Shown piece after piece: positions 1-12,548 of a DNA stretch of 64,000 nucleotides. The number at the start of each line of letters is the position of its first letter. The first letter of the stretch is position 1. Under the pieces are notes generated by a model that worked only from the letters and a program-made list of their open reading frames with translations, made no database searches and was not told the DNA's origin. The position numbers and the translations under genes were made by a program. The stretch comes from Atrichornis clamosus (taxonomy: Eukaryota; Chordata; Aves; Passeriformes; Menuridae): contig WBMZ01004782.1 of the NCBI GenBank assembly GCA_013400975.1, forward strand, positions 1 to 64,000, written 5' to 3'.

Positions 1-1594
1 GCTCAAACCAAAACAAGTACCTATTTTATTTTAAATATTTAAATATTTATAATGAATTTGATTATTCATGAAAAATTACTGAAAAATTAAAATAAATTAA
101 GAGTTCTACCAGACTACAGGAAAATACTGGAAAGGTTGGAAAGGAAAGTATTGTTAGGTTCAACATGGCACTGTTAAAAATACTCTATCCAGAGGAAAAA
201 AAAAACCAGCCCTGGGATTTATTTTTCTTGTTCTGCACACTACTTTTCCATTATTTTTCTTCTCACTGAGAGCCATCTTTTCTTCTTCTTCAGAGAAACT
301 TCTTGATCTTACTTCCTGCTAGCTACAGAAGTCAAAAGTAATGACCACTTTAAAGTTTTATATATTGGTTTCAATCTCAACTGATCCAATAAATTAATGA
401 GTACCATGGATCTCCTCTCTTTGACTTACTGCTTAAGGCCATCTTCAGACAAAAAAAAAAAAAAGTTTTGCTTCCTAACTGGAAAGATTCTTTTAAAGCC
501 AAAAAGAATAGAGAGATGATAAGTAATTCTAAACCTTTCAAGCAAATGACAAAACTTCCAATTGACATCAGCAAAGGCCAGGTTCACCCTTCATTCTCTG
601 TGGTTTGAACAAAGCATGAAGATAACAAGCTACAGGAAACAGGCCAGGGCTACCTCCTTGGTTCTATTTGTTGCCCATACGTTTGCACATCCCAGTTGGA
701 AAATTGCAACTATAACTGCTGTGCTTTCTTAGCCATAAAAACTCTGCAGTGAAAATACTGATTCAGCAGTGCTTTAATGCTTATGAATGTCTCTCACTGA
801 CTTAGAATTTTTACAGGTTCTTCATCGTGACTTGGAATTTGAGCAGATGTGCAGAAAGACAAACACATCATTACTGAATTCTGAGGGATTTTTCACATCA
901 CTGTATTCTAAGCTGCTAGATGACTAGCTTAGATGGTTTTTTTTTCCTTAAAAAAAAAAAAAAGAAAAAAGAGAGAAACATGAAGCGTAAGCATAGGAAG
1001 TCTGTCATATCTGTACTGGTATAGCTATACTTTCAGCCTGTAAAACTGGGATCTTATACATGCTTTCAAGGGAGTTGTAGAGGTGCTACACCCAAGACAT
1101 AAGACATAAGATAAATTAAACAGGGTGAAAGCAGTTTTTGGACTAAGTAGTCCATGAACTCAGGAGAGTTACATCTGTCCTTACCTCAAGGCTTAAACAC
1201 AAAAGAAAATTACAGTTAAAGAACTGTAAATATGCATAGTACTTTAGTCACAAATAGTAAGTCAAGGTCACCTTCTCCAGTCAACCTTTCATGTATCGAG
1301 AGAACTAATTACAAAAGGGTCTGCTTCCCCTTCAGCTGACTGAAGGCAGCACAAAATGATCCACTTCCATTGTTCATTCTTTGTCCTAACCTACTTCACA
1401 ATCAACTCAGCTTAGTGGAGAAAGGAATTATTTAAAAGTCTTCAAACATCTACAGAATAAACAGAGATGCACTACATTTAGATATATAGAATGAGATCTA
1501 TTTTTACATGCTTTAACTTGCTAATTTTGGAAATTATTTAAATAATTAATCTGACCACAGTACAACTGTCAGATTGTTATCCATAGTTGATTTT
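1..1594. other. Unique AT-rich non-coding DNA
   Basis: I see no gene or recognisable repeat here. Open frames are short and broken in every frame. There are A/T homopolymers, for example near 200, 450 and 940-965, and a small tandem of a 'gacataa' motif near 1097-1112. Confidence 0.6.
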
Positions 1595-2045
1595 TCCGGT
1601 ACTTGGCAATTAAGTTGCAACAAGAAGTCTGAGGGCAATCAAGAGAGAATTCAGGGCCTTGGGATGACTGGTTAATGGATCAGAGTACTTCTCTATCCTT
1701 GCAATTGGAGGGAATGATGAGGGAAGAAAGAGCAGGAGCCATCAGATCAATACGTGGCTCCAAGTCACTGGCAGAAGTTTGGGGCTTTTGATCATTGATC
1801 AGTCTACATGACAGAAGGCCTGCTGGTGACAGATGGGGTACACCTATCTCAAGGAGGAAAGGACCTTTACACAGGAGGTAGCAGGTTTCATTGAGAGATC
1901 TTTAAACAAGATACAAAGGGGAAGAGGGATAAAACCAGGGTCAATAGAGATAAGCCTGGGGGAGGCACACAAATGTTTGATGGATAATGTGCTAGTGAGG
2001 TCCTGCAGTCTGCTGTCTCACTGGAGATAGGGAATGGAGAGCCGT
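1595..2045 (+). mobile_element. CR1 LINE fragment, ORF1 esterase-like 3' part (degraded)
   Basis: This stretch resembles the end of the first ORF of avian CR1 LINEs, which encodes an SGNH/esterase-like domain. Read on + near 1811-1860 it gives G-L-L-V-T-D-G-V-H-L-S-Q-G-G-K, which matches the final block of that domain with the Asp-x-x-His pair (Asp codon 1832-1834, His codon 1841-1843). A frameshift soon after puts the continuation, ...EVAGFIERSLN, into another frame (about 1878-1910). Upstream, frames broken by stops still resemble the preceding part of the domain. It cannot be translated as one protein. It lies directly before the RT-derived piece from 2090 in the same orientation, so the two are probably one element that lost most of its middle. 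The call rests on remembered family sequence, and the left boundary is approximate. Confidence 0.7.
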
Positions 2046-2089
2046 GTGGCATCAAAGATATAAGGACTACTGATGGGACAGTTCTGTAA

Positions 2090-3003
2090 TTATATTTAAT
2101 ATCTTTATCAGGTGAAGGGATCTAGTAAACCCTTAAACTATCACTAAGTTGGCAGATAACACCAAGCTGGGAGGGATTGTTGATCTACTGGAGGGTTGGA
2201 AGGCTCTGCAGAAGGAACCAGACGGGCTGGACTGATGGGCAAGGCCAAGTGCTGGGTCCTGCACTGGGGTCGCAACAACCCCCTGCAGCGCTACAGGCTG
2301 GGGGAAGAGTGACTGGAAAGCGGCCCAGCAGAAAAGGACCTGGGGCTGCTGGTTGACAGCAGCTGAACATGAGCCAGTGTGTGCCCAGGTGGCCAAGAAG
2401 GCCAGTGGCATCCTGCCCTGTATCAATAGTGGGGCCAGCAGGGCCAGGGCAGTGATTGTCCCCCTGTACTCAGCATTGGTGAGGCCACATCTTGAATCCT
2501 GTGGTCAGTTTGGGTTCGTCACTACAAGATGGACAGTGAGGTGCTGGAATGTGTCCAGAGAAGGGCAAACAAGCTGGTGAAGGGTCTGGAGCATAGTCTG
2601 ATGAGGAGCAGCTGAAGGAGCTAGGGTTTTTTTTTAGCCTGCAGAAAAGAACCCTCAGAAGAGACCTTATCACTCTCTATAACTACCTGAGGGAGGTTGT
2701 AGCCAAGTGGGCCTTAGTGTCTCCTCCTAGGTAGTAAGTGACAGAACAATTGGCCTTAACTGTGCCGCAGGAGTTTTAGGTTGGGTATTAGCAAATTTCT
2801 TCACCAAAAGGGCTGTCAAGTATTGGCACAGGCTGCCCAGGGAAGTGGTGGATCCACCACCCTTGCAGCTATTTAAAAGATATGTAAACGTGTCACTTAA
2901 GGACATCTTTTAGTGGTGAACTTGACAGTGTTATATTTATTAGTGGTTGGACTTGGTAATCTTAGGGGTCTTATCAAGCAGAAATTATTATATGATTATA
3001 TGA
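2090..3003 (+). mobile_element. CR1 LINE, end of RT ORF plus 3' UTR, complete 3' end
   Basis: This is a clear avian CR1 3' region. It runs from the RT part (ACACCAAGCTGGGAGGG near 2160, CTGCACTGGGGTCGCAACAACC near 2259) through the CCAGAGAAGGGCAA block near 2556 and GGCTGCCCAGGGAAGTGGTGG near 2830. It ends in the typical 8-bp terminal tandem at 2987-3003, mutated from ATTCTATG to ATTATATG. Several short indels and stops break the reading frame. Compared with the usual CR1 sequence, about 27 bases appear to be missing near 2240, between CTGATGGGC and AAGGCCAAG. CR1 copies do not carry poly-A tails, and none is seen. The remaining open frames inside (for example 2353-2580) are decayed RT sequence, not genes. 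Confidence 0.93.
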
Positions 3004-6000
3004 AAATAACATATAGTATTTAATTGTGTGTTAATATGGTCTAATATTGTTTTGTGTTACATAGTTGTTATTTAAAGTTGGTTAATTTTGTGTAGGAATT
3101 GATATCTTTACTGCCATGTTATATGTTATCTATTATGCTACATAGAATTTGAACTAAATAATGCAGAAATTATGTGAATGAAGTAGGACTGAAATAACAC
3201 CTTTACTAACATCAGCACATGGAATTAATTGGTTTACAATTTAAATAATGGTGTTTTGGTTTTTTTTAACTTGTTATAATACATGTTGTTTAATTCATAG
3301 TATTACCTGTGAGGAGAATCAAATTTATCAAGGAAAAAAAAGGAAGGTACTATGTTCTTCCAAGAATCTGCTTCCATTAGATCTGTTCTTATTTTCTGGG
3401 ACGTATGTCACTGTGCCTTGTGACACATGGAATTTTACTTTAGGAATGTGAGAATCTTAAAGTCCGGAGCAAATCTTCCTTGCTGTATCTGAGAAGTGCA
3501 GCAATCATTGCAACTGAATTGGGACTGAATGGTGCCTGAAAAAAAGCTATAGATTAGTTATAGCGAGGCCATAAAAATACAATATGAAATCTATTTTTCT
3601 ATAACATATTAAATAAAGCTATAAAGTTAAAAGTATATTTTGAGGTGCCATAGACTAGAATGCCAAAACAGCATGCCAGTTTTTAAGTATGTTCAATAGA
3701 GTGTCAAGTTTGTAAACATATTTGCAGAGGTTTTCCATGATTAACAGTGGCATATTCACTAATCTCTTCGTGGCTATTTCAGATGTATATTCTTTGTTTA
3801 TAGCTGTCTAAAAGTGCATAGCACTATTTTAATCTGAAAATACAGCATTGAAGGCCCAAATCTTCCATTAGATATACCTGAGAAACTCCCTTAAAGTTGA
3901 GAATAGTCAAGTGTTAGAGCATTTGAGGGCTCATCAAGCCTAAAGGCTCTTCCTTGAAATTCTTATAGAAAGTTAAGATTAAAGTTGTTGAACTCAGTGA
4001 GGCTCCAGTAGTATATCAAAATGATCAAGTGATGCTAGATTTGAAAATTCTTTTTATTTCATCAGAATACCTATAGTCAGTATTTGATAATGTTTATGAA
4101 GGTTAAAGAGAATTTTAAGTAGTTTGTTCTCACCCCTCATGCAGCACGTGTTAACAAGCTGTAAGTTTAAAAAAAATGGCTTTGTGGGTGTTAGTTGCCT
4201 CTTGTAGCAATAAGAGGAGGATAAACATGAAAATCTAATCCCGTATGTCCTCAAGTATATGTCTTCGTGCATATAGTGACTATTGCAGGAGAGAAGCTAC
4301 TGCATGTTTTTTATTTTATATCAAATCACTGTGATTGGGAGAAGGAATGGAAATACAGCTATTTTTACTCTTGTTTTCCACAGAAGTACTTCAGTTGTCC
4401 TTCACTTACACCCCCTCATGACACCTACAACACACACTCCTTATATAATGCTTTATTGTTTAATCATTCATTTAACAAAGGTTTTAAGTCAAGAAATTTA
4501 ATTTCTCAGTTGTGTAGGATTCTCTTCCTCCTCCTTTCTTCTTCTCTAAAGTAGGATTTGGTACTTGTGCAGTGATGTGAAAATAAAAACTGAAGTGTTG
4601 TTTTATGTATTTCCTTAGGCTCTTCTTTTACATCAAGATTTTATTTATTTTTTTTAAATAATTTGAAACATAATCCTTTAAAAGACTCTATGGTGGAATA
4701 CTCTTACCTCTTTTCCTGTGGAAGCAAGCCAAATTATGGTACATAAAGATCAATTTCAGTTTCATTGCTCTAAGAAGTATTTAAAAGACTGTAGTCAGAT
4801 TAATATTAAATAAAAGATGTGAAGTAGGTAACAAATAGAAGGATAGCAAATCTAAATATAATTATAAAAGTCAAAATCTTCCATATGTATATGTCTGAAT
4901 TTCTTGAGGGTTCTTACTTGTGAGTTTTTGGTTTTCTTAAGTTGTGGGGAAGAGACATAATGTAGAAAAATATGGGACTGATGATAAAAATTGCTAGCCT
5001 TGAAAGTTTCAAGCAAAAGTCAGAGGAACAGGTTTATTAGAAAAGTGGATGGAACAAAAACTGTTTAAAATTTCCTGCAGCATTTCACGAATTTTGCTGT
5101 GGTGCTCTTGCTTTCAATTTATCATCTAAACATATATTTTTTCTCATACCCAGCTGTTGAGAGAAAAAGATCACAGTAGTTCACTTAGCAGGTTTGTAAG
5201 GGTGTTTTTTCTTTCCACAGGCTATCAACACCTCACTGTATTGTTCAGCATTTCAAACATAAATTTTGCTTTCTCTGCTCTTCTGTTACTTTTCTTCTCA
5301 CACATTCACACTGACTTGCTCTCTCAAGCTCTCAGTTCTCCAGAATTCTGAAGCATCTTGGCCAGAAATATGGGGCTACACTAGACCCTTTCCACTGTTT
5401 AGGATGAGTAACTGAAGGCCTCCAAATTCATTTGTCTAAAACAAGGGCCTAAAGCTAAGTAGTGATCAGAGTTCTGTTGCCCTAAATTTTCTGTGTTTAT
5501 ATGCTTTTTTTTTTTTCACTTTACTGCTGAGTTATGTAGTGACTGTATTAAGTCAGAAATAGAGTAGCACTTTTACTATTGCTTGTGAACAACTGTATTC
5601 TCTATCATATGTTCACATAGGAACAAATACATTATTTACACACAAAAAGTTCCGCAGCTTGGTTCATGCATATATTATTTGGGACTGTGTCCCTCTGGAG
5701 CAGACCAGCTCTGTGTACTCCACACAATGTCACCCTGTGGGTTTCCTTAGAGCCCCAGCTGGCACTCCTGTACGAGGCATTAGTAACAGATCAGGACATT
5801 TTGAACTGATCTAAAGGCCATGTTTGAAGGCAAACCATCAAAGTGATGTTTTTATAGCATGAAACGAAGGATGCAAGTTGTGTTTCAAGTTAGGCACACC
5901 TGGTCCTCAAGAACACCAAGACTGGTTTAGGGATACCAGGGTTAGGCTACTGGAGAAGTGATGATAGGGAGCACAGGGCACCACTGTGGTGACATTCATG

Positions 6001-6409
6001 CTTAATTTTAGGAAGGATCCCTGATATGTACAACCCTGTGTGCTTGTAAAGCTCCCGTCTTTGCTCACTGAGTTTATTTAAAAGGGGCTTAAGGTACTAC
6101 CTTTCCCTGAGGTGATGCAAACAAGAACTCAACAAAAGTTCCCAGGAGGCTAAAAAACAAACTTTGCTGGCAAACTTAACAAGGTCAAGAACTTGGCAAA
6201 ATTTAAAGGAAAACATTCCATTAAAATAAAGCATTAGATAAGGCATTGTCTTAGCAAACTCTAACCCATACAACTTTAAGTTACCCAGATTCTGAGAAGA
6301 GGGAAGTAGGAGTAGAAAATGAGAGAAAGAAAAGAAAGGTATAGGTACCACCTCTTGGTTTGAGCATGATTTCAGCTGGCATAAAATCCAAGAACAAGAG
6401 AGACATGAC
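3004..6409. other. Unique non-coding DNA
   Basis: No gene or confident repeat is visible. The sequence is AT-rich with T-runs (for example 5507-5518). A somewhat GC-richer part at about 5680-6010 has no frame, splice structure or repeat match that I recognise. Confidence 0.55.
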
Positions 6410-6665
6410 CATGTGCGCCCTTGGGGCAATGGTTTTTATCTGCTCTGGCCTCCTGTGGTCACCCCCTCTCCAGCAGGTCTTCCAGTCATCTGGAGCCTCT
6501 GGGGCTCGACAGGAGCTCCATGGATGGGTTGTGGGGCATTGCTTCCACTGTGCTAGTGACTGACAACCATTCTGTGCTGAAGGAGAGGCTCCAGGGGGTG
6601 GGGTGTGGAGCAGGGCACTTCCCACTTCCACAGAACTTGCCCTGCACTGCCCAAACACACACTTG
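6410..6665. other. Small GC-rich patch of unknown origin
   Basis: A block of about 250 bases is clearly richer in G and C than its surroundings, with runs such as GGCTCCAGGGGGTGGGGTGTGG near 6589. Overlapping open frames exist on both strands, as expected where stop codons are rare, and none has a recognisable domain. It could be the remnant of an LTR or other GC-rich insertion, but I cannot match it to a family. Confidence 0.35.
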
Positions 6666-9600
6666 AGTTGTTTTGTACCAGTAATAATTTTCTCTGATCT
6701 CTCACAGAGCTGTGCTGGGATTGAGTCCTGCTGAGGGCTGGTTAGAATGCTGCAGACACTTCCACAATTGTGATGGCTAGTGCTCCAGTTTGCTCCCTAG
6801 TCTCATTTTTTTAACAGCACAGATACACTCGGTGTTTATTTCTCCTTATCTGTGTATTCCTGTAGTAATGCTGAACAGTTGCATCACCATGATTAACGCT
6901 GATCCAGTATTTGGCATTTAACTGACTTCTTTCTACATTATATATGAATATATATCTATAAATACACACACACACACACGAATCCAGATAAAACTGTTTT
7001 CAGTATTTTCAGATATCTTTCAGGGAAATAAAAATAACCTCATACTCAGCATTTAGAACTATAACAGCATTTCTTTGCAGTTGTGTTGTTTGGTTTTTTT
7101 TCTTTTCGTATATCATTTCCTCCACCAACTCTAGAAACTTAAGAAGTACTTGCCTAACCCTGGAATATTTGTTTGGACTGCTTCCTGACTTCGGTCATCA
7201 TGTTTTATAAACCATAAAGCAGATACTTTATAAACCACAAAGCAAACGACAGTACTGGGTTTATCTTGGTGAAAAGAGCCTTAATGCTCTAACAATTTTT
7301 CCTTTATAAGCAATGTCCCTATTGCACTACAGATGCCAAAATCATCACATGCTTCTTTTCCTTAATCTCTTTAGTAGGCCCTAAATTTTAGTTGTGATTT
7401 ATAGCCTCTCAGTAACTAGTTTCTAGTTTCATACTCAGCAGTATCATGGTCCTCAAGTTGCTGACCTGCTCAGAAAGCTGTTTAGGTGAAAATTGCGGCA
7501 CCTGGCTGGTTTCCAAGCACGCGTGGACCTCCATTATTCTGGAATCCCAGGGTTTAGTTATTTCAAACCAAAGCAACTTTTCCCAAAAACTTAAATAATA
7601 CTTACAAAGAAAAAGAAAAGAATGAACGAGCTAATTCAAGAAAATTTTTAAAAAGCCAAACTAGTGAACTCTTAAACAGATTGATCATTATTTGGGGTAC
7701 TGGTAATCAAAGTGGTATTTATGCCTTCTATCCTTGTATTATTTTACGTAAGTCAAAGCTGACTTGAAGAAAAATGCACATGACAAACCAACTCTGCCAT
7801 TCAAAGTTTTGACCTTTATTTTTTTAGTATTTATGTAATTTAGAAATAAAGCAGTGGTTTTCAAATAGTACCTTACAAGTCCATTACAGAGAGAACAAAT
7901 ACTAAAGAAAAATGCCTTCATTACTGCTTTTTGATATCCTTCATCTGATAACGGCCTAAAGTTGGAATCTAAAACTTTTTGCCCAGATGTGCTGAGGTTA
8001 CTCTCCTTGGTATTTGTAAAAGTGTTTTGAACATCTCTACTCAGCTAGCTTTAGGAAAACCCCTAATCCAGGAGTTTTCTGTTTCTCTGAAATGACCATA
8101 AAAGAACCTAACTAGTCCCCAAGTACAGACACCTCTGTAGCATACATATGTGAAGTTATTTGACAGAAATCTTACACCTCCAGCTTGCTAAAGCCTCAAA
8201 TTTATCATTGAAAAATGATGTTGTTTAATCTGTGAAGCAACACTGGTATGGATTTAGCATTCAAATGGCATTAAAAATCTCAGCAAAGTAACTGAAAGTG
8301 CCAAAAATAATCCACAGTTTTAACCTTCTTTTAGAGATTTGAGCATGTTCTTTACTTAGTTGATAGCAACAAAGTCATGATTAATATTTACTGGCAGCAG
8401 TTGCAGCAACTTCAGTGAAACTAATTTTTTGCTACCAAATCTAGAACTCTTAGTGACTTCACACACGGACACATTAAATAGCTTTTTCTTGGTGAGTCAT
8501 TACACCCCAAAAGCCACAGTAGCAGATATTGCCTGGTTCTTGTGCCAATTACTCTTTATTGCAACACACCATCTTTCCCAGAGGTGAGTAGACTGGACGA
8601 GTGTTCCCAGTAAGGGGAAAGCTCAGCTTCTGGTTTCTTCTTGCCAGTCTTTTCCTCTTTTTTTGTGTTTTCCTTTCTGGGGGTGTTGTTTGTATTTGGT
8701 TTTCTTGTTGTTGTTGTTTTTTTTTTTTACCTTAACCATGCCCTTTTAATAAAGTCAGTTCTCTCCATTACATAAAGGAAAGGTAAATACATAAAAGACT
8801 TTTCATGCCAAGACAGTGCATAATTTAGGGGTCTTCTGCGAACTTGCACCACAGGAATCAGCGGCCGCCAGAGATTACAGGATTTGTAAAACTCAAAAGC
8901 ATGAACTCAAGGGTTGCATGAACAACCATTTTCTATGGAGAGAAATTGCTACATAAGAATCCACTCCTTGGAACTTTATTTGTCTTTCACTCTGTATTTG
9001 CTAGTGGATACCATTTTTGAAAGCATTTCTTAATGGGGGTGTTGTTTGATTGTTTGAAGGTTATATTGTGGGTCATTGTTTATTTGGGAGTAAGGAAACA
9101 TTGCTTACTGTCCTGCAAAACAATAGTTGGAAATGCTAGCATATAAACAGGTCACATGGTCAACAGGTTCAGGTAACTAAAGTTCTGCTCTGATAGCCAA
9201 TAAATGCATATACTGTAAGCTTCTCTTTTCTTCCTAAATATCAGCATGAATCTTGTTAGAGATTCAACCCAAACTGTTTGCCTGAAATTAGTCAAGCTAA
9301 ATCTTTAATGTTAAAAATCAGCTATGACTGTAGGGAGTTTACTGTATTACTTTGGAACCAGGCACAATGAAAACAGACTTTTTTTTCCCTATGAAATCAG
9401 TAAGTTATAGTCAAATGGTTAAGGCTCTGAGGTGTGGCAAATCCTGAACTATATTTTTCCTAGATGGGGTTCACATGTGGGGCAGCAGCAGACTTTTCCA
9501 TGGCTGTTTGCATTAGATGAATGCTGCTCGAGGGCATGGCAATGCAATTGGCTTCCATCGCTTACACAGTTACATAATGCACTTGGAATGGGAAAAGGAT

Positions 9601-12439
9601 GCTTCTCCATTAGAGAATCCAGAAAGCTGTGTCCCTTACTGAACCCAGTGTTTAATATGCAGGAGAGAGCATTGGGAGGGGGCAGGCAGGGAGAGAGGGA
9701 GCTGTAACATAGGGCTCTTACACAGCTTCATAGCAGTTTGGGTGTTTGTTGTTTCATTGGGTTTTGTTGGTTTGGGTTTTTTTTCTTTTCCTATGCTGTG
9801 CCTGAGCATACTAATTGCTTCTTTTGCTCTTCCTTGTTAGTTCTGTTAGTTCTTCAAATGCCGTACTGTGCATAATGCCTTACACTGAGGGGGAAAGTGT
9901 GAAGGTCAGCTGGTACTATGGCATCTCTTTAGCGAAAAGGTTTTACCCTCTAGTTTCCTTTACACATGGTCTTTTCAGTTATAGCAGTACTTTGTATTTC
10001 AATTTTTACTTGAATGGATGGTCTGTTTCTGAGGGACATTGTTTCTTTTTGTTGCTTTGTTAGGCAGGTTTTTTTTTTCTTCACTGTGTTTGTGTAGGTC
10101 ATGTGAATTGTGGCCAGAAGTTTTCCTTGGAAGCATCGGCTTGAATTTATTTGAATGAGGGGCCCAGGCACTGTTCTGTAAGAATGCCTTTATGAAAGGC
10201 CTATTGTTGAAATTTTGGAACAGGGGAGAATGTATTAGTGCAGTCCTGAAAGTGACTGCAAAAATGATAGTATGGCACTGTGTACTCGTGTTTCCTTTGC
10301 TCTTTCTCAGATGGGCTAAATTACTAGCCAGAAAAAAAAAGAGATTCTTTTCCAAATGCCAGGTCAACAAAATCAGACCGGCAAGCTAACGTGTTTTCTG
10401 ATGATACATGCTTTGTGCTTGTCAGCTAATTAAAATCTGCTCTTTGAATTTGAAAATAAGTCATGTTCACTTACTTGTATGTGAACAGTAAGAGGGGCAA
10501 ACTCACTTTTCCACAGTAAAAAATGAATGCGAGAAATAAAACAGTAGCCATTAATAAGATCCAGGTTTACCCTTGTCATTGGGTTGACCTTTTATCTGCT
10601 TAGAGTGAATGTTCCTGGTGTGCCTTGTAAAAGAATTTTAATTCACAAGACACACGTAAAACCTGATGACTGTTGGGTATTGAAGAAGATCAGGCATTTG
10701 CACTTATTATTTTGATCTATTAGCTGTCAATGATATACAGGTGTCTTGAATAGATATAGGTACATTTTATAATAGTAGTTATAAAGAATGCTTATAAACG
10801 TTCTGCCTGTAAATCACCAGCTGTACCACAGCTGCATCAATGCAGCATGATCTGGAGGATACAAAATCACAAAGGTTTGGAAAGTGAATACAAATAATGT
10901 ACTTTAGAAAGCTAATCTTTTTCTTATAATTAATTTTGCTGATATGATATTACTATTGCCAAGTCTGATATATGTTTTCTTCTCTAACTTTTGGTATTCT
11001 AATACTTACAAGTGCATTTTGTATGGTTAAACTAAAGCATGATATTGATTGAAATTTCTAGGAATGAAGAATTTTAGTGTAGGTGAATTTAACATATCAC
11101 ATTTTTTTTGCAGCCTGTCAGCATTAATAGGAACTCTAGTTTATAACAGCATAAATAGTGACATCTGTGCACTCTCCACTGAGAAGATTTAATAAATCAA
11201 AAAATCCAGGTCAATCAACAGCAAAATTGCAAATAATTATAACTTTCAAATACTAAAATTAGTGAAATGAATATTAATGGTTAAATCAAATTACACTGGC
11301 ATATACAGTTTCTCAGTATAAACCACAACAGAAAAATCTGCCTTCATTTGTAAAGATGAAAAATACTGGATTTTTTTTTAACCTCTAAAGAAAGTTTTGG
11401 CATACTTAATACGAAGTAGCTGGACTGGTATGAAACTATTATAGCTCTAGTTGCCCTGAATTTTCAGTCCATAGTTTTGATTTTGAGAGCTAAAGTTTCT
11501 TCTCAGGTGGTGCAGTTTTCACATATGTAGCAAAAAAGTGTACAATTAATTTTTTGTGCCTGTTGCTAAATAGGTACTAACTGGGTATTAGAAATAGGCT
11601 CCCAGACAACATCCTTTATATGGTTTCTAGTTTTGCAGTATGTTAGTTACCTATGTTTATTTTCACCTATCCATCCACATTTACCTTTTGTCTTCTCTGC
11701 CTGTAACATTTGTATTTGGAATATGGCTTGTTTTTGCAATAGCTGGCCTATGTAACAAAGTACTATGAACAGGTGTGTAATCATAAATATTTATTCTTTC
11801 CTTTATGCAGAACTACTTGTGTGTTAAAATTATGGAAGTGTTATTTACTGATTTTTATATCAGCATATTAATAATTAAATGACTCATAAAACATATGCAC
11901 ATTTCTTAACACTGTAGTTTTATACCAATATATATCTGTTTGTACAACCATCTGGCATTAATCAGTAATAGGTAAATTACTGTAATTTTAGCACAAAATA
12001 AATAAATGTGTCAATTGTGGCCTGCATACTATTGCTATATCCACTTACCTTTCACCACAGATTTCATACACAGGGCTAAACTATATGTAACAAACTTTTA
12101 TTTTTACTGAAATTTAGCTTTCTTAGCACAGATCTAATAATTGTTTTGATTGAGCTATACATATAATCAATAAATTCTTAGACACACATATGAATGAATT
12201 GGCCAAAGAACATTCCTGGTGTAGATAAATATGTAGGTATGGATATGAAAGTATTTACACACATACACACCTACACACACATATGCACAAAGCAATGTAT
12301 ATCTGCAGTAACTCTAAGAATAATCCTCATAGCATCCTAGAAACAGGGGAGTTTTGTTCTTTAAAGCCTCTATTGTTAAAAAGCCACCATGCCAATAGCA
12401 AATGAAAAGGATATGTTAAACAAGCAAAGGAGTGAGAAC
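6666..12439. other. Unique non-coding DNA with microsatellites
   Basis: There is no gene evidence. A (CA)n microsatellite of about eight units lies at 6964-6979 after a TA-rich run. A near-perfect 23-bp tandem duplication starts at 7204 (TTTATAAACCAYAAAGCARA). A NotI-type GCGGCCGC octamer at 8861-8868 is isolated and not part of a CpG island. The stretch 9440-9720 has balanced composition and may be conserved non-coding DNA. The rest is AT-rich. Confidence 0.55.
6964..6979. repeat. (CA)n microsatellite
   Basis: About eight uninterrupted CA units follow an AT-rich stretch that contains ATATAT runs (6942-6960). Confidence 0.9.
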
Positions 12440-12444
12440 TGGGT

Positions 12445-12548
12445 CAGAAGGAGATGAAATGCATTGCCAGTGATTACAGAGAAAGTCTTTGGCTGTTGGG
12501 GAACTGAACTTAGATCTTTGCTGTTTGAGAAAAACTTTAACCACACAA
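12445..12548 (+). repeat. Probable MIR-like SINE relic
   Basis: The stretch follows the order of the MIR core and 3' part. A motif like 'ttgccagtgattacagagaaagt' stands for the usual 'ttgcccaaggtcacacagcaagt', followed by GGAACTGAACTTAGATCTTTGCTG and ending TTTAACCAC. Divergence is high, as expected for an element that spread in early amniotes. The identification is by pattern memory only. Confidence 0.5.

Noticed and set aside
2353..2580. Open frame on + and overlapping frames on -
   Set aside because: They lie inside the decayed CR1 RT/3' region, with no intact domain.
6281..6666. Frames on both strands in the GC-rich patch
   Set aside because: Mutually overlapping, no domain, and better explained by base composition.
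8861..8868. GCGGCCGC octamer as a possible CpG-island mark
   Set aside because: It is isolated, and the surrounding several hundred bases are AT-rich with few CpGs.
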